Shown here: one piece after another, positions 1 to 8,195 of the stretch
Layout of the letters: each line of letters starts with the position of its first letter
Position numbering within the stretch: position 1 is the first letter of the stretch
Source: CAZGNZ01 sp964527215
Lineage (GTDB): Bacteria; Fidelibacterota; Marinisomatia; SCGC-AAA003-L08; JACNLC01
Length of the DNA: 64,000 bases
Direction of reading: 5' to 3'
NCBI GenBank assembly: GCA_964527215.1
Contig: CAZGNZ010000010.1
Location: 1 to 64,000, forward strand
Notes under the pieces: model-generated
Told to the model about the DNA's origin: nothing
The model's database searches: none
What the model saw: only the letters and a program-made list of their open reading frames with translations
Translations under genes and position numbers: made by a program

Positions 1-59
1 CTCAACCAATACCATTTTGCCAAGGCCAAACGCAGTTGCAGTGCCATGAATTTCTCTAA

Positions 60-235
60 CCCGAATATTTCATGAGAAATCTATTCCGATGATGGATCTG
101 CTCAATTCTACAGCGTTATACTCGAAAAATGTTCTCAACGTACTGTCCAGTACGATTTCACTCATTTTTCTTCATATGCCTTGTAGAATCAATCATTTTC
201 ATCATCTCATTGCGAAGTCTCATGAAATATCCGGG
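60..235. mobile_element. MITE-like element, copy 1
   Basis: A 176-bp element bounded by 18-bp inverted repeats at 60-77 (CCCGAATATTTCATGAGA) and 218-235, which match at 17 of 18 positions when one is reverse-complemented. It is flanked on both sides by CTAA (56-59 and 236-239), which looks like a 4-bp target-site duplication. The interior has no open frame of useful length and carries a small palindrome (GTACTGTCCAGTAC). Its first 120 bp are almost identical to copy 2 at 525-645. This fits a non-autonomous element moved by a transposase encoded elsewhere. Confidence 0.7.
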
Positions 236-490
236 CTAAAATAGAATGTTCTTTTCTTCGAAGAAAAGAACCAAAAGAACATGCGCAGCAGACCAATTTC
301 ATCTCGTTTATATGTTTCATTGAATCCGTCATTTGGCGGATTTTTAATCCGTCTCCTGACGGACAAGTTGTACTGGATGCATTCCACGCCGCTTGTTGAA
401 AATCCGCCATTTGGCGTGGCGGCAAAATGAAAAATGATTATATCACTAATGATACCTCACCCGTCAGCAGACGGGCGTGGAAATTCATCG
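236..490 (-). repeat. Dispersed repeat, copy A
   Basis: Read on the minus strand this stretch carries, in order, a palindrome (CCCGTCTGCTGACGGG), a segment with TTTGCCGCCACGCCAAATGG, the segment TTGTCCGTCAGGAGACGG, and AAACGAGATGAAATTGG followed by GCTGCGCATGTTCTT. The first three parts align with 51224-51395 on the plus strand and the last with 39290-39340. It is non-coding in all three places, so it is a dispersed intergenic repeat rather than a gene relic. In this copy it is sandwiched between two MITE-like elements. Confidence 0.6.
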
Positions 491-524
491 ACATTGTACC
501 GGACTGTACATTGAGAACAACTAT

Positions 525-782
525 CCCGAATATTTCATGAGAAATCTATTCCGATGATGGATCTGCTCATTTCTACAGCGTTATACTCGAAAAATGTTCT
601 CAACGTACTGTCCAGTACGATTTCACTCATTTTTCTTCATATGCCTTGGTGAATGAGAACCCATGGGTTCTTTAACGGAAAAAGCTTCTTTGATAGTCAG
701 CACAAAATCGTGTTGAATTTTAGCTTTTTCCGCATCAATACATTTTCATCATCTCATTGCGAAGTCTCATGAAATATCCGGG
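525..782. mobile_element. MITE-like element, copy 2
   Basis: A 258-bp element with the same 18-bp terminal inverted repeats as copy 1 (525-542 and 765-782), flanked by CTAT on both sides (521-524 and 783-786). It differs from copy 1 mainly by about 82 extra bases in its right half, which contain an inverted pair GGAAAAAGCT (677-686) / AGCTTTTTCC (722-731). Same orientation as copy 1. The extra block could be a nested insertion or the ancestral interior lost from copy 1. Confidence 0.7.
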
Positions 783-1041
783 CTATCAAGCGAAATTGAA
801 ACGGGATCGACCTGAACTATCATCGTCCGGTAAACCTGAAGCATTCCACGCATAGATATTCACGTGAAACATGCGGGTTAACACCAACCGCCACTGGTGA
901 CGGACAGTCAGTTTCATGCAATTTTGAATGAAGGTGAGGATTGTGAATTCGTATCGGTTGGAAACAGATTCAGGGAAATCAACAGAACCATACGGGCTTG
1001 CAGGGAAGGTGTTCATTCCATTCTATCTGCACTGCAGCATA

Positions 1042-1467
1042 TTATTTCAAAGACGCTTGGTTAAAACTTTGTTTTACATCAGAAACAATCTTTTTCAATT
1101 TATGGATATCCAACGGTTTCTCCAGAAAACCCCGATATTCAACCATTCCGACCTCCTTTTTGACAGTGTCAGTCGTATACCCGGACATAAAAACAATTGG
1201 TATTTTTCGATATTCATGAATCTTTCGGGCAGTTTCGATTCCATCCATCTTTCCGGCCAGACGAATATCCATAAGAATGAGATCGGGTGCTTCCTCGACA
1301 ACGCTCTCAATGGCAGCTTCACCATCTGAAACCGAATATGACCTGCTGCAGCCCATAACGCTCAGATCTTCACAGAGACTTCTGGCAATAATAATTTCGT
1401 CCTCAACCACCAGCACCCTGAACTTCGAACCCTTTTCAAATTCCTGATTCATACACCTTTTCTTCAT
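1042..1467 (-). CDS. Receiver-only response regulator
   Basis: Single CheY-like receiver domain filling the 141 residues, with no output domain. Acidic residues E22/D23 open the fold, D67 in LILMDIRL is the phosphoacceptor, S95 and K117 (in FLEKPL) complete the active site. The sequence style (LMDIRLAGKMDGIETA) is that of receivers paired with HisKA_2/HWE kinases, and such a kinase lies 375 bp upstream on the same strand (1843-2967), the likely partner. A start at the sixth codon (1452) has a GAAAAGG ribosome site three bases upstream and may be the true one. The domain is certain; the target is unknown. Confidence 0.85.
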   Translation of the reverse strand: MKKRCMNQEFEKGSKFRVLVVEDEIIIARSLCEDLSVMGCSRSYSVSDGEAAIESVVEEAPDLILMDIRLAGKMDGIETARKIHEYRKIPIVFMSGYTTDTVKKEVGMVEYRGFLEKPLDIHKLKKIVSDVKQSFNQASLK

Positions 1468-1842
1468 TTCTGTTAATAAAACAGTGCTTTCAATCGGTGC
1501 GATGCCGACAATGCGTTTGATTTTTCAGCAGCCTCTGCTTAATCCGAAAACGCAATAACCCAGTCTTGGCCAAACCTTTTTTTATCTGATCCTGAAAACG
1601 GATACGTTTGCCTGATTTGCCCGTTCATGATTTTTCAGGTATCACAGCAGTGATATGATCGCAGCTGCAATATCAGATATCCTCAGACGATTCTGTCCTC
1701 TTGGTGAAAACAGACCGCCAAAGGGAAGTGAACATGTTCTGAGATCATTGGAGTACCGGTAAAATCCGGTCTGCATTCCGGTTTTTCAAGCTGCTGCGGC
1801 AGAGACATGGAATCCGCAATCGTTTCAGAAACGGGCTTCGTA
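1468..1842. other. Intergenic, no gene seen
   Basis: A 375-bp gap between the kinase gene and the receiver-only gene. It contains a small perfect hairpin TATCAC-AGCA-GTGATA at 1640-1655, which read on the minus strand is followed by a short weak A/T stretch. No coding frame and no clear promoter could be supported. Confidence 0.4.
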
Positions 1843-2967
1843 TTACGGTGTTTGAAATTTCACCAGACACTCAGTCCCGCCGTTGTTTTTTATTTTAAAA
1901 CTGCCATGAATCTGTCTTGTGAGGATTTGAACAAGTTCAAGTCCAAACCCGGATTGCATATGATCAGTGTGAAACCCCTTCCCGTTGTCCCGAATATACA
2001 GTGATGTCTCTTTTTCTCCCGGTTTAAATTTGACTTCCAGCCTGTGCCGGCCATTGTTCCGGAAAGCATATTTCATTGCATTGGAAACCAGTTCATTGAT
2101 GATCAGGCTCAGGGGAAACATGATCGAGTACTCCACGGTCATTTCTTCTACTTCCAGATCGAGTTCAACTTCCTTATCATAATTGAGCATGATGTGATTT
2201 ATCAGATCAGGTATGTATTCATGTACCGGATACACTTCAAACTGTTCTTTTCGATAGATGTTGTCATACAGAACCATAATGCTGTTGATTCTGCCAATGG
2301 CCGCACTGATGGCTTCCGACGTTGTTTTGGTTTCCCCGTATGACATCTGGCTTTGCAGCAGAGCGACGAGAACCTGCATATTGTTTTTCACACGGTGATG
2401 GATATCTGAAACAAGCAATGATTTTAATTCATACAGCTGTTTATACTTTTCTTCACTCTGCTTCAATCTTTCAAGGTTCATGCTTTTCTCGAGCGCAATG
2501 GCCGCGTACATGCCCAGTGATTCCATAATTTCGCAGTCGGTTTCATTAAAATCATCGGGTTTGTTCGCCAGTCCAATGAGTCCCAATGTTTGTCCTTTGA
2601 CATTCAACGGGCTGAAAAGAACATTTTTCATAACCACATGTCCTTCCGGCAAAAACTGCAGCCACTCGCTGTTCATGAAATCATTATGAAATACCGCTCT
2701 GCCGGTTTTATAACTTTCCGCTCTCAGACCGCGAATCGGCATTGGCAGACTTTCATCAACGGTGCATTTCAATCCGCCGGAGTTTAAAAACAGGACTTCA
2801 TTTTCCATTCCATCCTCGGACAGCAATGCAACGTATCCCGAATTTGCCCCTGTAAGCAGGCAGCCGGCATCAAATATTTTTCGCGCCGTGGCTTCGAAGT
2901 TTTCGGTTTCAAGAATTGATTTGACAACATCCAGTATGATTCCCTGATTTACAGTCTTCTGTTCCAT
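1843..2967 (-). CDS. GAF-domain sensor histidine kinase (HisKA_2 type)
   Basis: Soluble kinase of about 374 residues. A GAF domain occupies roughly residues 10-165, then a short helix leads to a HisKA_2 dimerisation/phosphoacceptor segment with the family motif SDIHHRVKNNMQVL (phosphoacceptor His about residue 190-191). The HATPase domain follows with N box (NELVSNAMKYA) and G1 box (DNGKGF). No membrane segment, so it senses a cytoplasmic cue through GAF. The start was moved to the tenth in-frame codon (ATG at 2967-2965) because GGGAGA sits five bases upstream; the longer frame has no ribosome site. Likely partner: the receiver-only regulator downstream. Signal unknown. Confidence 0.85.
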   Translation of the reverse strand: MEQKTVNQGIILDVVKSILETENFEATARKIFDAGCLLTGANSGYVALLSEDGMENEVLFLNSGGLKCTVDESLPMPIRGLRAESYKTGRAVFHNDFMNSEWLQFLPEGHVVMKNVLFSPLNVKGQTLGLIGLANKPDDFNETDCEIMESLGMYAAIALEKSMNLERLKQSEEKYKQLYELKSLLVSDIHHRVKNNMQVLVALLQSQMSYGETKTTSEAISAAIGRINSIMVLYDNIYRKEQFEVYPVHEYIPDLINHIMLNYDKEVELDLEVEEMTVEYSIMFPLSLIINELVSNAMKYAFRNNGRHRLEVKFKPGEKETSLYIRDNGKGFHTDHMQSGFGLELVQILTRQIHGSFKIKNNGGTECLVKFQTP

Positions 2968-3424
2968 ATGTATCTCCCAAAAGCGATTTGTCATAATTTT
3001 ACTGGAAACAGGAGTGCATCAACCCAATAATCGATCCGGGCTCATCCCCTGAACTGACAGTTCACCAATCTCATTGAATCTCAGTCTTGCAGGCGATTCC
3101 ATGATCTGTCCGATGGATAAATCGGGCATTCATCAGTGTATCTGTTTTTTTATAATTCTCTTCTGTAATGAACGTCGGACCAGGCATCGGATTCCGTCGT
3201 ATTCAGTGCATGTTAAATCCATAATAGGGCCGTCAACCAAAATCATTTTTGCAGTGTTCATTCCGGCCGGTCTTTCCTACCTGAAAGACCAGCAGACTTT
3301 GACTGTTCACAGGAAGATTCTGAACCGCTCCCTGCATTAAAAGGAAACCCTTTCTATTTGTCTATTGCTGTATTTACAATAATATTAAAAACGTAATCGA
3401 AATTGTGAATGCATGAAACTGTTA
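2968..3424. other. Intergenic, no gene seen
   Basis: About 457 bp between the HD-like regulator and the GAF kinase genes, moderately AT-rich near 3350-3420. The only open frames are short, lack ribosome sites and resemble nothing I know. It probably holds the promoter for the kinase/receiver pair, but I cannot point to specific boxes. Confidence 0.35.
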
Positions 3425-4597
3425 TCAGCCATTGCTGCCGCCCTCAGCCATGCCGTCCCTGATTTTGCCTTTCACCCGCACCCGAAAAGGTTCCTGAATG
3501 CCGTCTCTTTTTGAAAATGCCTGCAGACGCTCAAATACAATACCGGTGATCAACTGGTTTTCGTTGATTAGAAGGAAATCTTTTTTACTGTATATTTTTT
3601 CCATGGTAATCATTCCGGGTATCACACTTGCCATGGTTACCAGCTTGATTTCTTCTTCCTCGGAGAGTTCGTCGATCCCGTAAAGAGCTTCCACCACTTT
3701 GGGGTGAAAAACGGAATTTGATTTCTGGAATCGACTGATAATATCGTGGGGGGCCATCCCTGTCTGATGCAGTTTTTCAAATTCCACGCAGATATGTATC
3801 AAATGAGCACCAAGTTCAATCCTGTCCAGCAAATTCAGATTTTGCGTTTCGGTATCCAGTTGCGAATTCATTGAAGCCTGAATCATCTGACCCACTGATT
3901 CGAGTCTGGGAATTTCAGAAATCATTTTGCAGGCAACTTCCGGGTGCTCCATATACTGATTACGTTCCGCATCGGTAATGCTGATGTTATGCTGAATTTT
4001 TTCGATGATGTCATCACTGACCGTGATCACTCCCAGATGCGAAAGCATTGCTGCAATTTCAAACTCCCAGCTGTTTTCCAAATCCAGATGATCAAGCAGA
4101 AACTGCATATAGCGCCTGATATGCTGAACCTTGATATAAACAGACGGCTTGACAACCGCCATGATATCCACCAGCATTTCCACCGTTTTGCGAAGTGTTT
4201 TCTCCAGCAGAATTTTCTCAGACTGAATCAGATTATACTGCTTTACTCCGGCCATCACCGCGATGCCCACCTGGGAAGGCGTGCTCGGCTTGGTGAGAAA
4301 ACGAAAAATCTGACCGCTATTCACTGCCTTAATGGCCGAGTCGATATCTGCATAGCCGGTCAGCAGAATTCGGCTGGCATCGGAATTCGTGTTTTTCGCA
4401 GCGTTCAAAAACCGGATGCCATCCATGACCGGCATTTTCAAATCCGAGATAATCACTGCAGTATCCGTATTCTCCTTCAGTTTTTCCAGTCCGTCCTGAC
4501 CGTTCTCTGCAAGAATAACTTCGTATTTCCGCTTCAGGTGCAGCCTTAGGCTTTGGCGCAGTTTTCTGTCGTCATCAACAATGAGTATCTTGTGCAT
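3425..4597 (-). CDS. Response regulator with degenerate HD-type output domain
   Basis: Residues 1-120 form a receiver (D8-D10 acidic cluster, phosphoacceptor D52 in ISDLKMP, T80, K103 in FLTKP), as in RpfG-type regulators. The rest resembles an HD-GYP/HD domain, but where active c-di-GMP phosphodiesterases have a His-Asp pair this protein has S186-H187 (AAMLSHLGVITVSDD), and no GYP motif is visible, so metal-dependent phosphodiesterase activity is doubtful. A conserved-looking EHPE (about 217-220) remains. Last gene of the four-gene signalling operon; its start lies 23 bp inside the previous gene, implying coupled translation. It may act as a protein-protein output rather than an enzyme. Confidence 0.75.
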   Translation of the reverse strand: MHKILIVDDDRKLRQSLRLHLKRKYEVILAENGQDGLEKLKENTDTAVIISDLKMPVMDGIRFLNAAKNTNSDASRILLTGYADIDSAIKAVNSGQIFRFLTKPSTPSQVGIAVMAGVKQYNLIQSEKILLEKTLRKTVEMLVDIMAVVKPSVYIKVQHIRRYMQFLLDHLDLENSWEFEIAAMLSHLGVITVSDDIIEKIQHNISITDAERNQYMEHPEVACKMISEIPRLESVGQMIQASMNSQLDTETQNLNLLDRIELGAHLIHICVEFEKLHQTGMAPHDIISRFQKSNSVFHPKVVEALYGIDELSEEEEIKLVTMASVIPGMITMEKIYSKKDFLLINENQLITGIVFERLQAFSKRDGIQEPFRVRVKGKIRDGMAEGGSNG

Positions 4598-5768
4598 TCA
4601 ATCTCCAATTTTCATATTGCTCCAGTATAACAGCCTGACGGTCAGCTGAGATAAGGCAGGTGTAGGTTGTCCTGCCGGGGGAGAAAAAAGCCAGCAGCAT
4701 GTCAGGTATCAGTTTATTTTCCGTCATAAACAGCAGTGCGTCGTTTAATACACCGCGCATGATGGCCAGGGTTGGATTGTCCGTTGGATCGTCGGCAGTA
4801 AGGATATCGCAGATACCTTCCCTGATGCCGTGACTGATACAAAGTGCGGTCCTGTATTTATCGCTCTTCTTTTTTATTTCTTCATCCGGTGGATCAATTT
4901 TTTGGTTTATCTCCGGGTCACCCGGCCATGGAAATCCGGTCAGCCCGATGGAATACATCAATCCCGCAAAATATGCTTCAGCGCAGCGACTGCTGTTCAG
5001 TCCGGCTTCCTGGGCGATAAAACTGCAGAGATGGGCCAGAGTCAAATTTGCATTTGTAAAGGAACTCCAGATTTCTGCGTTTTCCGATGCAGCCGTCCTG
5101 TCATGGAATACAAGCTGCTCATTAATTTTTTTGATGCTGGAAGCGTCCAGGTGATTCACAACATCAGTCGGTTTATTCAGAGGCCCGATGGAGCCAAAGT
5201 ACTGGTTCGAGAATATCTGCAGATATTTAAAAAACAGGAAAGGCGCATAATCCAGTTCATTCCATAGTTTTTCAGGCAGATCGATTTTATCACAGGCTTC
5301 CAGCGATTTCCACCAATCCAGACCTTTCCAGCTTGAAATCTGGGCATTCTCCAGCAAAGCCACTTTCTCAGCTGTTGACAAGTCCAGTTCAAACCAGCCT
5401 TTCAGCCTTGAAAGCCGGTTTTCAATAAATCCGCGTGAAGACGGTTTAGCAAAATATTGGTGTGCCAGCGTCACAGACTGAAAGACATCCTTCAGCTTCG
5501 ACTGTCCGGAGAACAGAATCCGGATAACAGCCGGATACTCTTTCTGAATCGACCTCAACAGCGAAATTCCATCCATGTCTGGCATTCTGATGTCTGTCAC
5601 GATAATATCGTAAATCCTGTCGCGGAACCTGCTGAGCGCTTCGGATCCGGATGCTACAAATTCAATATCCCAGTCATTCCTCAGCCGCCGCAGCGACATG
5701 CGCAGACCACTGAGAATACGGGGATCGTCATCAACAAAAATGACCCCTGGTTTTTGATAATCGTTCAT
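4575..5768 (-). CDS. Response regulator with HD/HDOD-like C-terminal region
   Basis: Begins with a receiver domain (FVDDD, phosphoacceptor Asp in IIVTDIRMPDMDG, FAKPS near its end) followed by about 270 residues that look like a diverged HDOD/HD helical domain; I see no metal-binding HD pair. I place the start at ATG 5768-5766, which overlaps the stop of the upstream kinase as ATGA, a typical coupled start; the longer open frame would add 21 residues lying inside the kinase gene. The 3' end overlaps the next regulator by 23 bp. Role inferred: a phosphorylation-controlled output of the neighbouring hybrid kinases. The C-terminal domain assignment is tentative. Confidence 0.7.
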   Translation of the reverse strand: MNDYQKPGVIFVDDDPRILSGLRMSLRRLRNDWDIEFVASGSEALSRFRDRIYDIIVTDIRMPDMDGISLLRSIQKEYPAVIRILFSGQSKLKDVFQSVTLAHQYFAKPSSRGFIENRLSRLKGWFELDLSTAEKVALLENAQISSWKGLDWWKSLEACDKIDLPEKLWNELDYAPFLFFKYLQIFSNQYFGSIGPLNKPTDVVNHLDASSIKKINEQLVFHDRTAASENAEIWSSFTNANLTLAHLCSFIAQEAGLNSSRCAEAYFAGLMYSIGLTGFPWPGDPEINQKIDPPDEEIKKKSDKYRTALCISHGIREGICDILTADDPTDNPTLAIMRGVLNDALLFMTENKLIPDMLLAFFSPGRTTYTCLISADRQAVILEQYENWRLNAQDTHC

Positions 5769-8173
5769 TTTTCTGGATTGACAGGAAGCAGAATTGAAAA
5801 TGTAGTGCCGGTGCCCATCATGGATTCGCATGAAATCCGGCCCCCGTGCTTATCAGTGACAATATGGTAAATGATTGCCAACCCCTGTCCTGTTCCTTTT
5901 CCAACCTCTTTTGTTGTATAAAATGGTTCAAAAATATGCGGCAGAACGGTATCGGGAATTCCAATACCGTTGTCTGTAACAGAAACCGAAACGAAATCGT
6001 CAGCGACTCCAGTGCTGATTTCTATCAGTCCGTTGATGCCTTCTTCAATGGGAATCTTTTCCTTTATTGCATCCACAGAATTCATTATCAGGTTGAGAAC
6101 GACCTGATTGAACTCAGACTCCAGCAGCGGAATGGCCGGCAGCTCCGGATCCAGCGACAGCTGAACCTTACAGGTATATTTCCACTCATTTCGAGTGACT
6201 TTCACAGTATTTGAAATGGCGTTGTTGACATTCCTCAGCTGTTTCTCCTTTACACCGGGATGCGAAAACTCCCTCATGGCCCGGACAATCTCCGCCACTT
6301 TTTCAGTTCCTTCCATGCTGTGATTCAGCGCCATCTCGATATCTTCCTTCAGACCGTCATCGGCTGCGGGGAGGTCCGGACTGCCTTCGGCTGCCTGACT
6401 GATGAATTCGAAAAATGTGTCTTTCAAAAAATATAGATAATCACTGATGTACTGGATCGGGGTATTGATTTCATGGGCAATGCCTGCGGCCAGCTGACCG
6501 ATGGCTTCCATTTTCTGAGCCTGCCGAAGCTGGCTTTCGCGCTGCATTTCTTTTGAAATGTCCCGTTTGACAGCCACGAAATTCACCAGCTGATTCAGGC
6601 TGTTGAATACAGGTGTAATACTCATGAATTCATGATACAGCTCACCGCCTTTTTTCTGATTGATGATCTGCCCCTGCCATGTATCACCGCGCAGAATGGT
6701 TTCCCACATCTCGGTATAAAACGATTCATCATGCTGTTCGCTTCTCAGAATCCTCGGGTTCTGACTCTTAACCTCCGACAGCGAATACCCGGTGAGCTTC
6801 TCGAATGACTTGTTCACAAACTGAATGCTGCCCGTATCATCGGTTATCATCACACTGTCAGTACTCTGCTCAATAGCGGTGTACAGCATCTCCAGACGGC
6901 TCTGTATCATTTTTCGTTTGATGGAATATGCCACCTGCTCACTGATCAGTTCCAAGAACTCAAGATCCCCGGTATTATACGTAATGTCTTTTTGATATGA
7001 CTGGATTCCAATCATACCTAAAATCTCACTGTCAACAGCCAGCGAAACACCGACCCAGCTTGAAGGGATGGTTCCATGAGATTCCAGTTCTAACCGCGTA
7101 ATAAACTGTGTTAACTCGACTTGATTCAAAATCAGATTTTTTTTACGGCGGATGACATAATCCGTCAGACTGTTCCCCAAAGGCCGGGAAGGCGGCGGAT
7201 CGTCCATCTCATCACAGAAATAGGGAAACTGAATGGTTTTCAGAGCCGGATTATACGTGGCGATATAGAAGTTGGGAGCCAGAATAATCTCGGATATCAA
7301 TTCATGTATTTTTTTAAAATATTCCCAGTCTGTCCGGGTGGTGTGAATTGCATCGGACAATGTCTGCAGCAGTTCTCTGATTTTGTATTCTTTTTGCGGT
7401 TTTGTAATATTGATAAGGTGAAGGAAAATAATGGAATCATGATGCTCAAGATTGCGGATTTTGGAAAACCGCAGTTCAAACCACTGAATATCATTGTTCC
7501 GGCCGATGAACCGGCGCTGCTCGTTAAACGCGCTTTCATCGCTGTTAATAAAACTTTCCCGGCTGCGGATAAATTCATTCAGTTCATCCGGATGGACAAT
7601 CGTTTCAATGGATTTGTTCAGCAGTTCAAACGATGTGTATCCAAGGTCGTTCAGAAAACTCTGATTGGCATCCATGATGATTCCATTATAGTTCAGTAAA
7701 ATCATTCCATGGGGAGACAGGTGAAACGTGTTGCGAAAAATCTGTTCATCAATATGCAGTCTGCGGTTCAGGTCGATGATTCTCTCGGCTTTTTCAATCG
7801 CCAGGTGGACATCCTCCACGGTACACGGTTTACGGATATAATCCAATGCACCATATTTGATTGCCGCAATTGCACTGTCCATTTCTCCGTGACCCGTGAT
7901 GAAAATAAATGAAATCTCGTGCCGGATTTTCCGAATGTTCTTCATCAGATCAATGCCGTTCTGATTCGGCATTTTAATATCCGTCAAGATTAAATCAATA
8001 TTGTTGCGGATCACCAGATCTTCAACATCCATCGGATCGGTGACCGTTGTAATATTGTAATCCGGATTAATTTTTTTCAGTCCGTTTTCAAGCAGTTCAC
8101 AGAACAAAGATTCATCATCAACAAGCAGAATCCGGCTGTTCATCGTAGGTTTTTTTTGCTGATTCATGATCAA
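5765..8173 (-). CDS. Receiver-first hybrid histidine kinase (REC-PAS-GAF-PAS-HK)
   Basis: Soluble protein of about 802 residues. Order: receiver about 13-130 (phosphoacceptor D65 in LILTDIKMP, K115 in YIRKP), PAS about 140-260, GAF about 280-420, PAS about 425-545, HisKA with phosphoacceptor H567 in AAGIAHEINTPIQ, then a HATPase domain with NQVVLNLIMNSVDAI, DNGIGIP and GTGQGLAII boxes. No transmembrane helix. The first codon of the longest frame is TTG; ATG at 8167-8165, two codons later, is the alternative, and AGG lies four bases before the TTG. It follows the 1194-residue kinase by 22 bp and its stop overlaps the next regulator's start. An N-terminal receiver suggests the kinase is itself regulated by phosphorylation. 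Confidence 0.85.
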   Translation of the reverse strand: MIMNQQKKPTMNSRILLVDDESLFCELLENGLKKINPDYNITTVTDPMDVEDLVIRNNIDLILTDIKMPNQNGIDLMKNIRKIRHEISFIFITGHGEMDSAIAAIKYGALDYIRKPCTVEDVHLAIEKAERIIDLNRRLHIDEQIFRNTFHLSPHGMILLNYNGIIMDANQSFLNDLGYTSFELLNKSIETIVHPDELNEFIRSRESFINSDESAFNEQRRFIGRNNDIQWFELRFSKIRNLEHHDSIIFLHLINITKPQKEYKIRELLQTLSDAIHTTRTDWEYFKKIHELISEIILAPNFYIATYNPALKTIQFPYFCDEMDDPPPSRPLGNSLTDYVIRRKKNLILNQVELTQFITRLELESHGTIPSSWVGVSLAVDSEILGMIGIQSYQKDITYNTGDLEFLELISEQVAYSIKRKMIQSRLEMLYTAIEQSTDSVMITDDTGSIQFVNKSFEKLTGYSLSEVKSQNPRILRSEQHDESFYTEMWETILRGDTWQGQIINQKKGGELYHEFMSITPVFNSLNQLVNFVAVKRDISKEMQRESQLRQAQKMEAIGQLAAGIAHEINTPIQYISDYLYFLKDTFFEFISQAAEGSPDLPAADDGLKEDIEMALNHSMEGTEKVAEIVRAMREFSHPGVKEKQLRNVNNAISNTVKVTRNEWKYTCKVQLSLDPELPAIPLLESEFNQVVLNLIMNSVDAIKEKIPIEEGINGLIEISTGVADDFVSVSVTDNGIGIPDTVLPHIFEPFYTTKEVGKGTGQGLAIIYHIVTDKHGGRISCESMMGTGTTFSILLPVNPEK

Positions 8174-8195
8174 ATAACCTGCAGTTTAGTTGTTA

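Larger units (their letters stand above)
1..1041. other. Gene-free repeat-rich region
   Basis: I see no convincing coding sequence here. The stretch holds two direct copies of a terminal-inverted-repeat element (60-235 and 525-782) and, between them, a minus-strand copy of a dispersed repeat also found near 39.2 kb and 51.2 kb. The short open frames across it overlap these repeats or the antisense strand of the receiver gene at 1042-1467. The last part (783-1041) shows nothing recognisable. Confidence 0.6.

Noticed and set aside
786..1329. Open frames on both strands over 786-1329
   Set aside because: They overlap the repeat region and the antisense of the receiver gene, and their translations resemble nothing.
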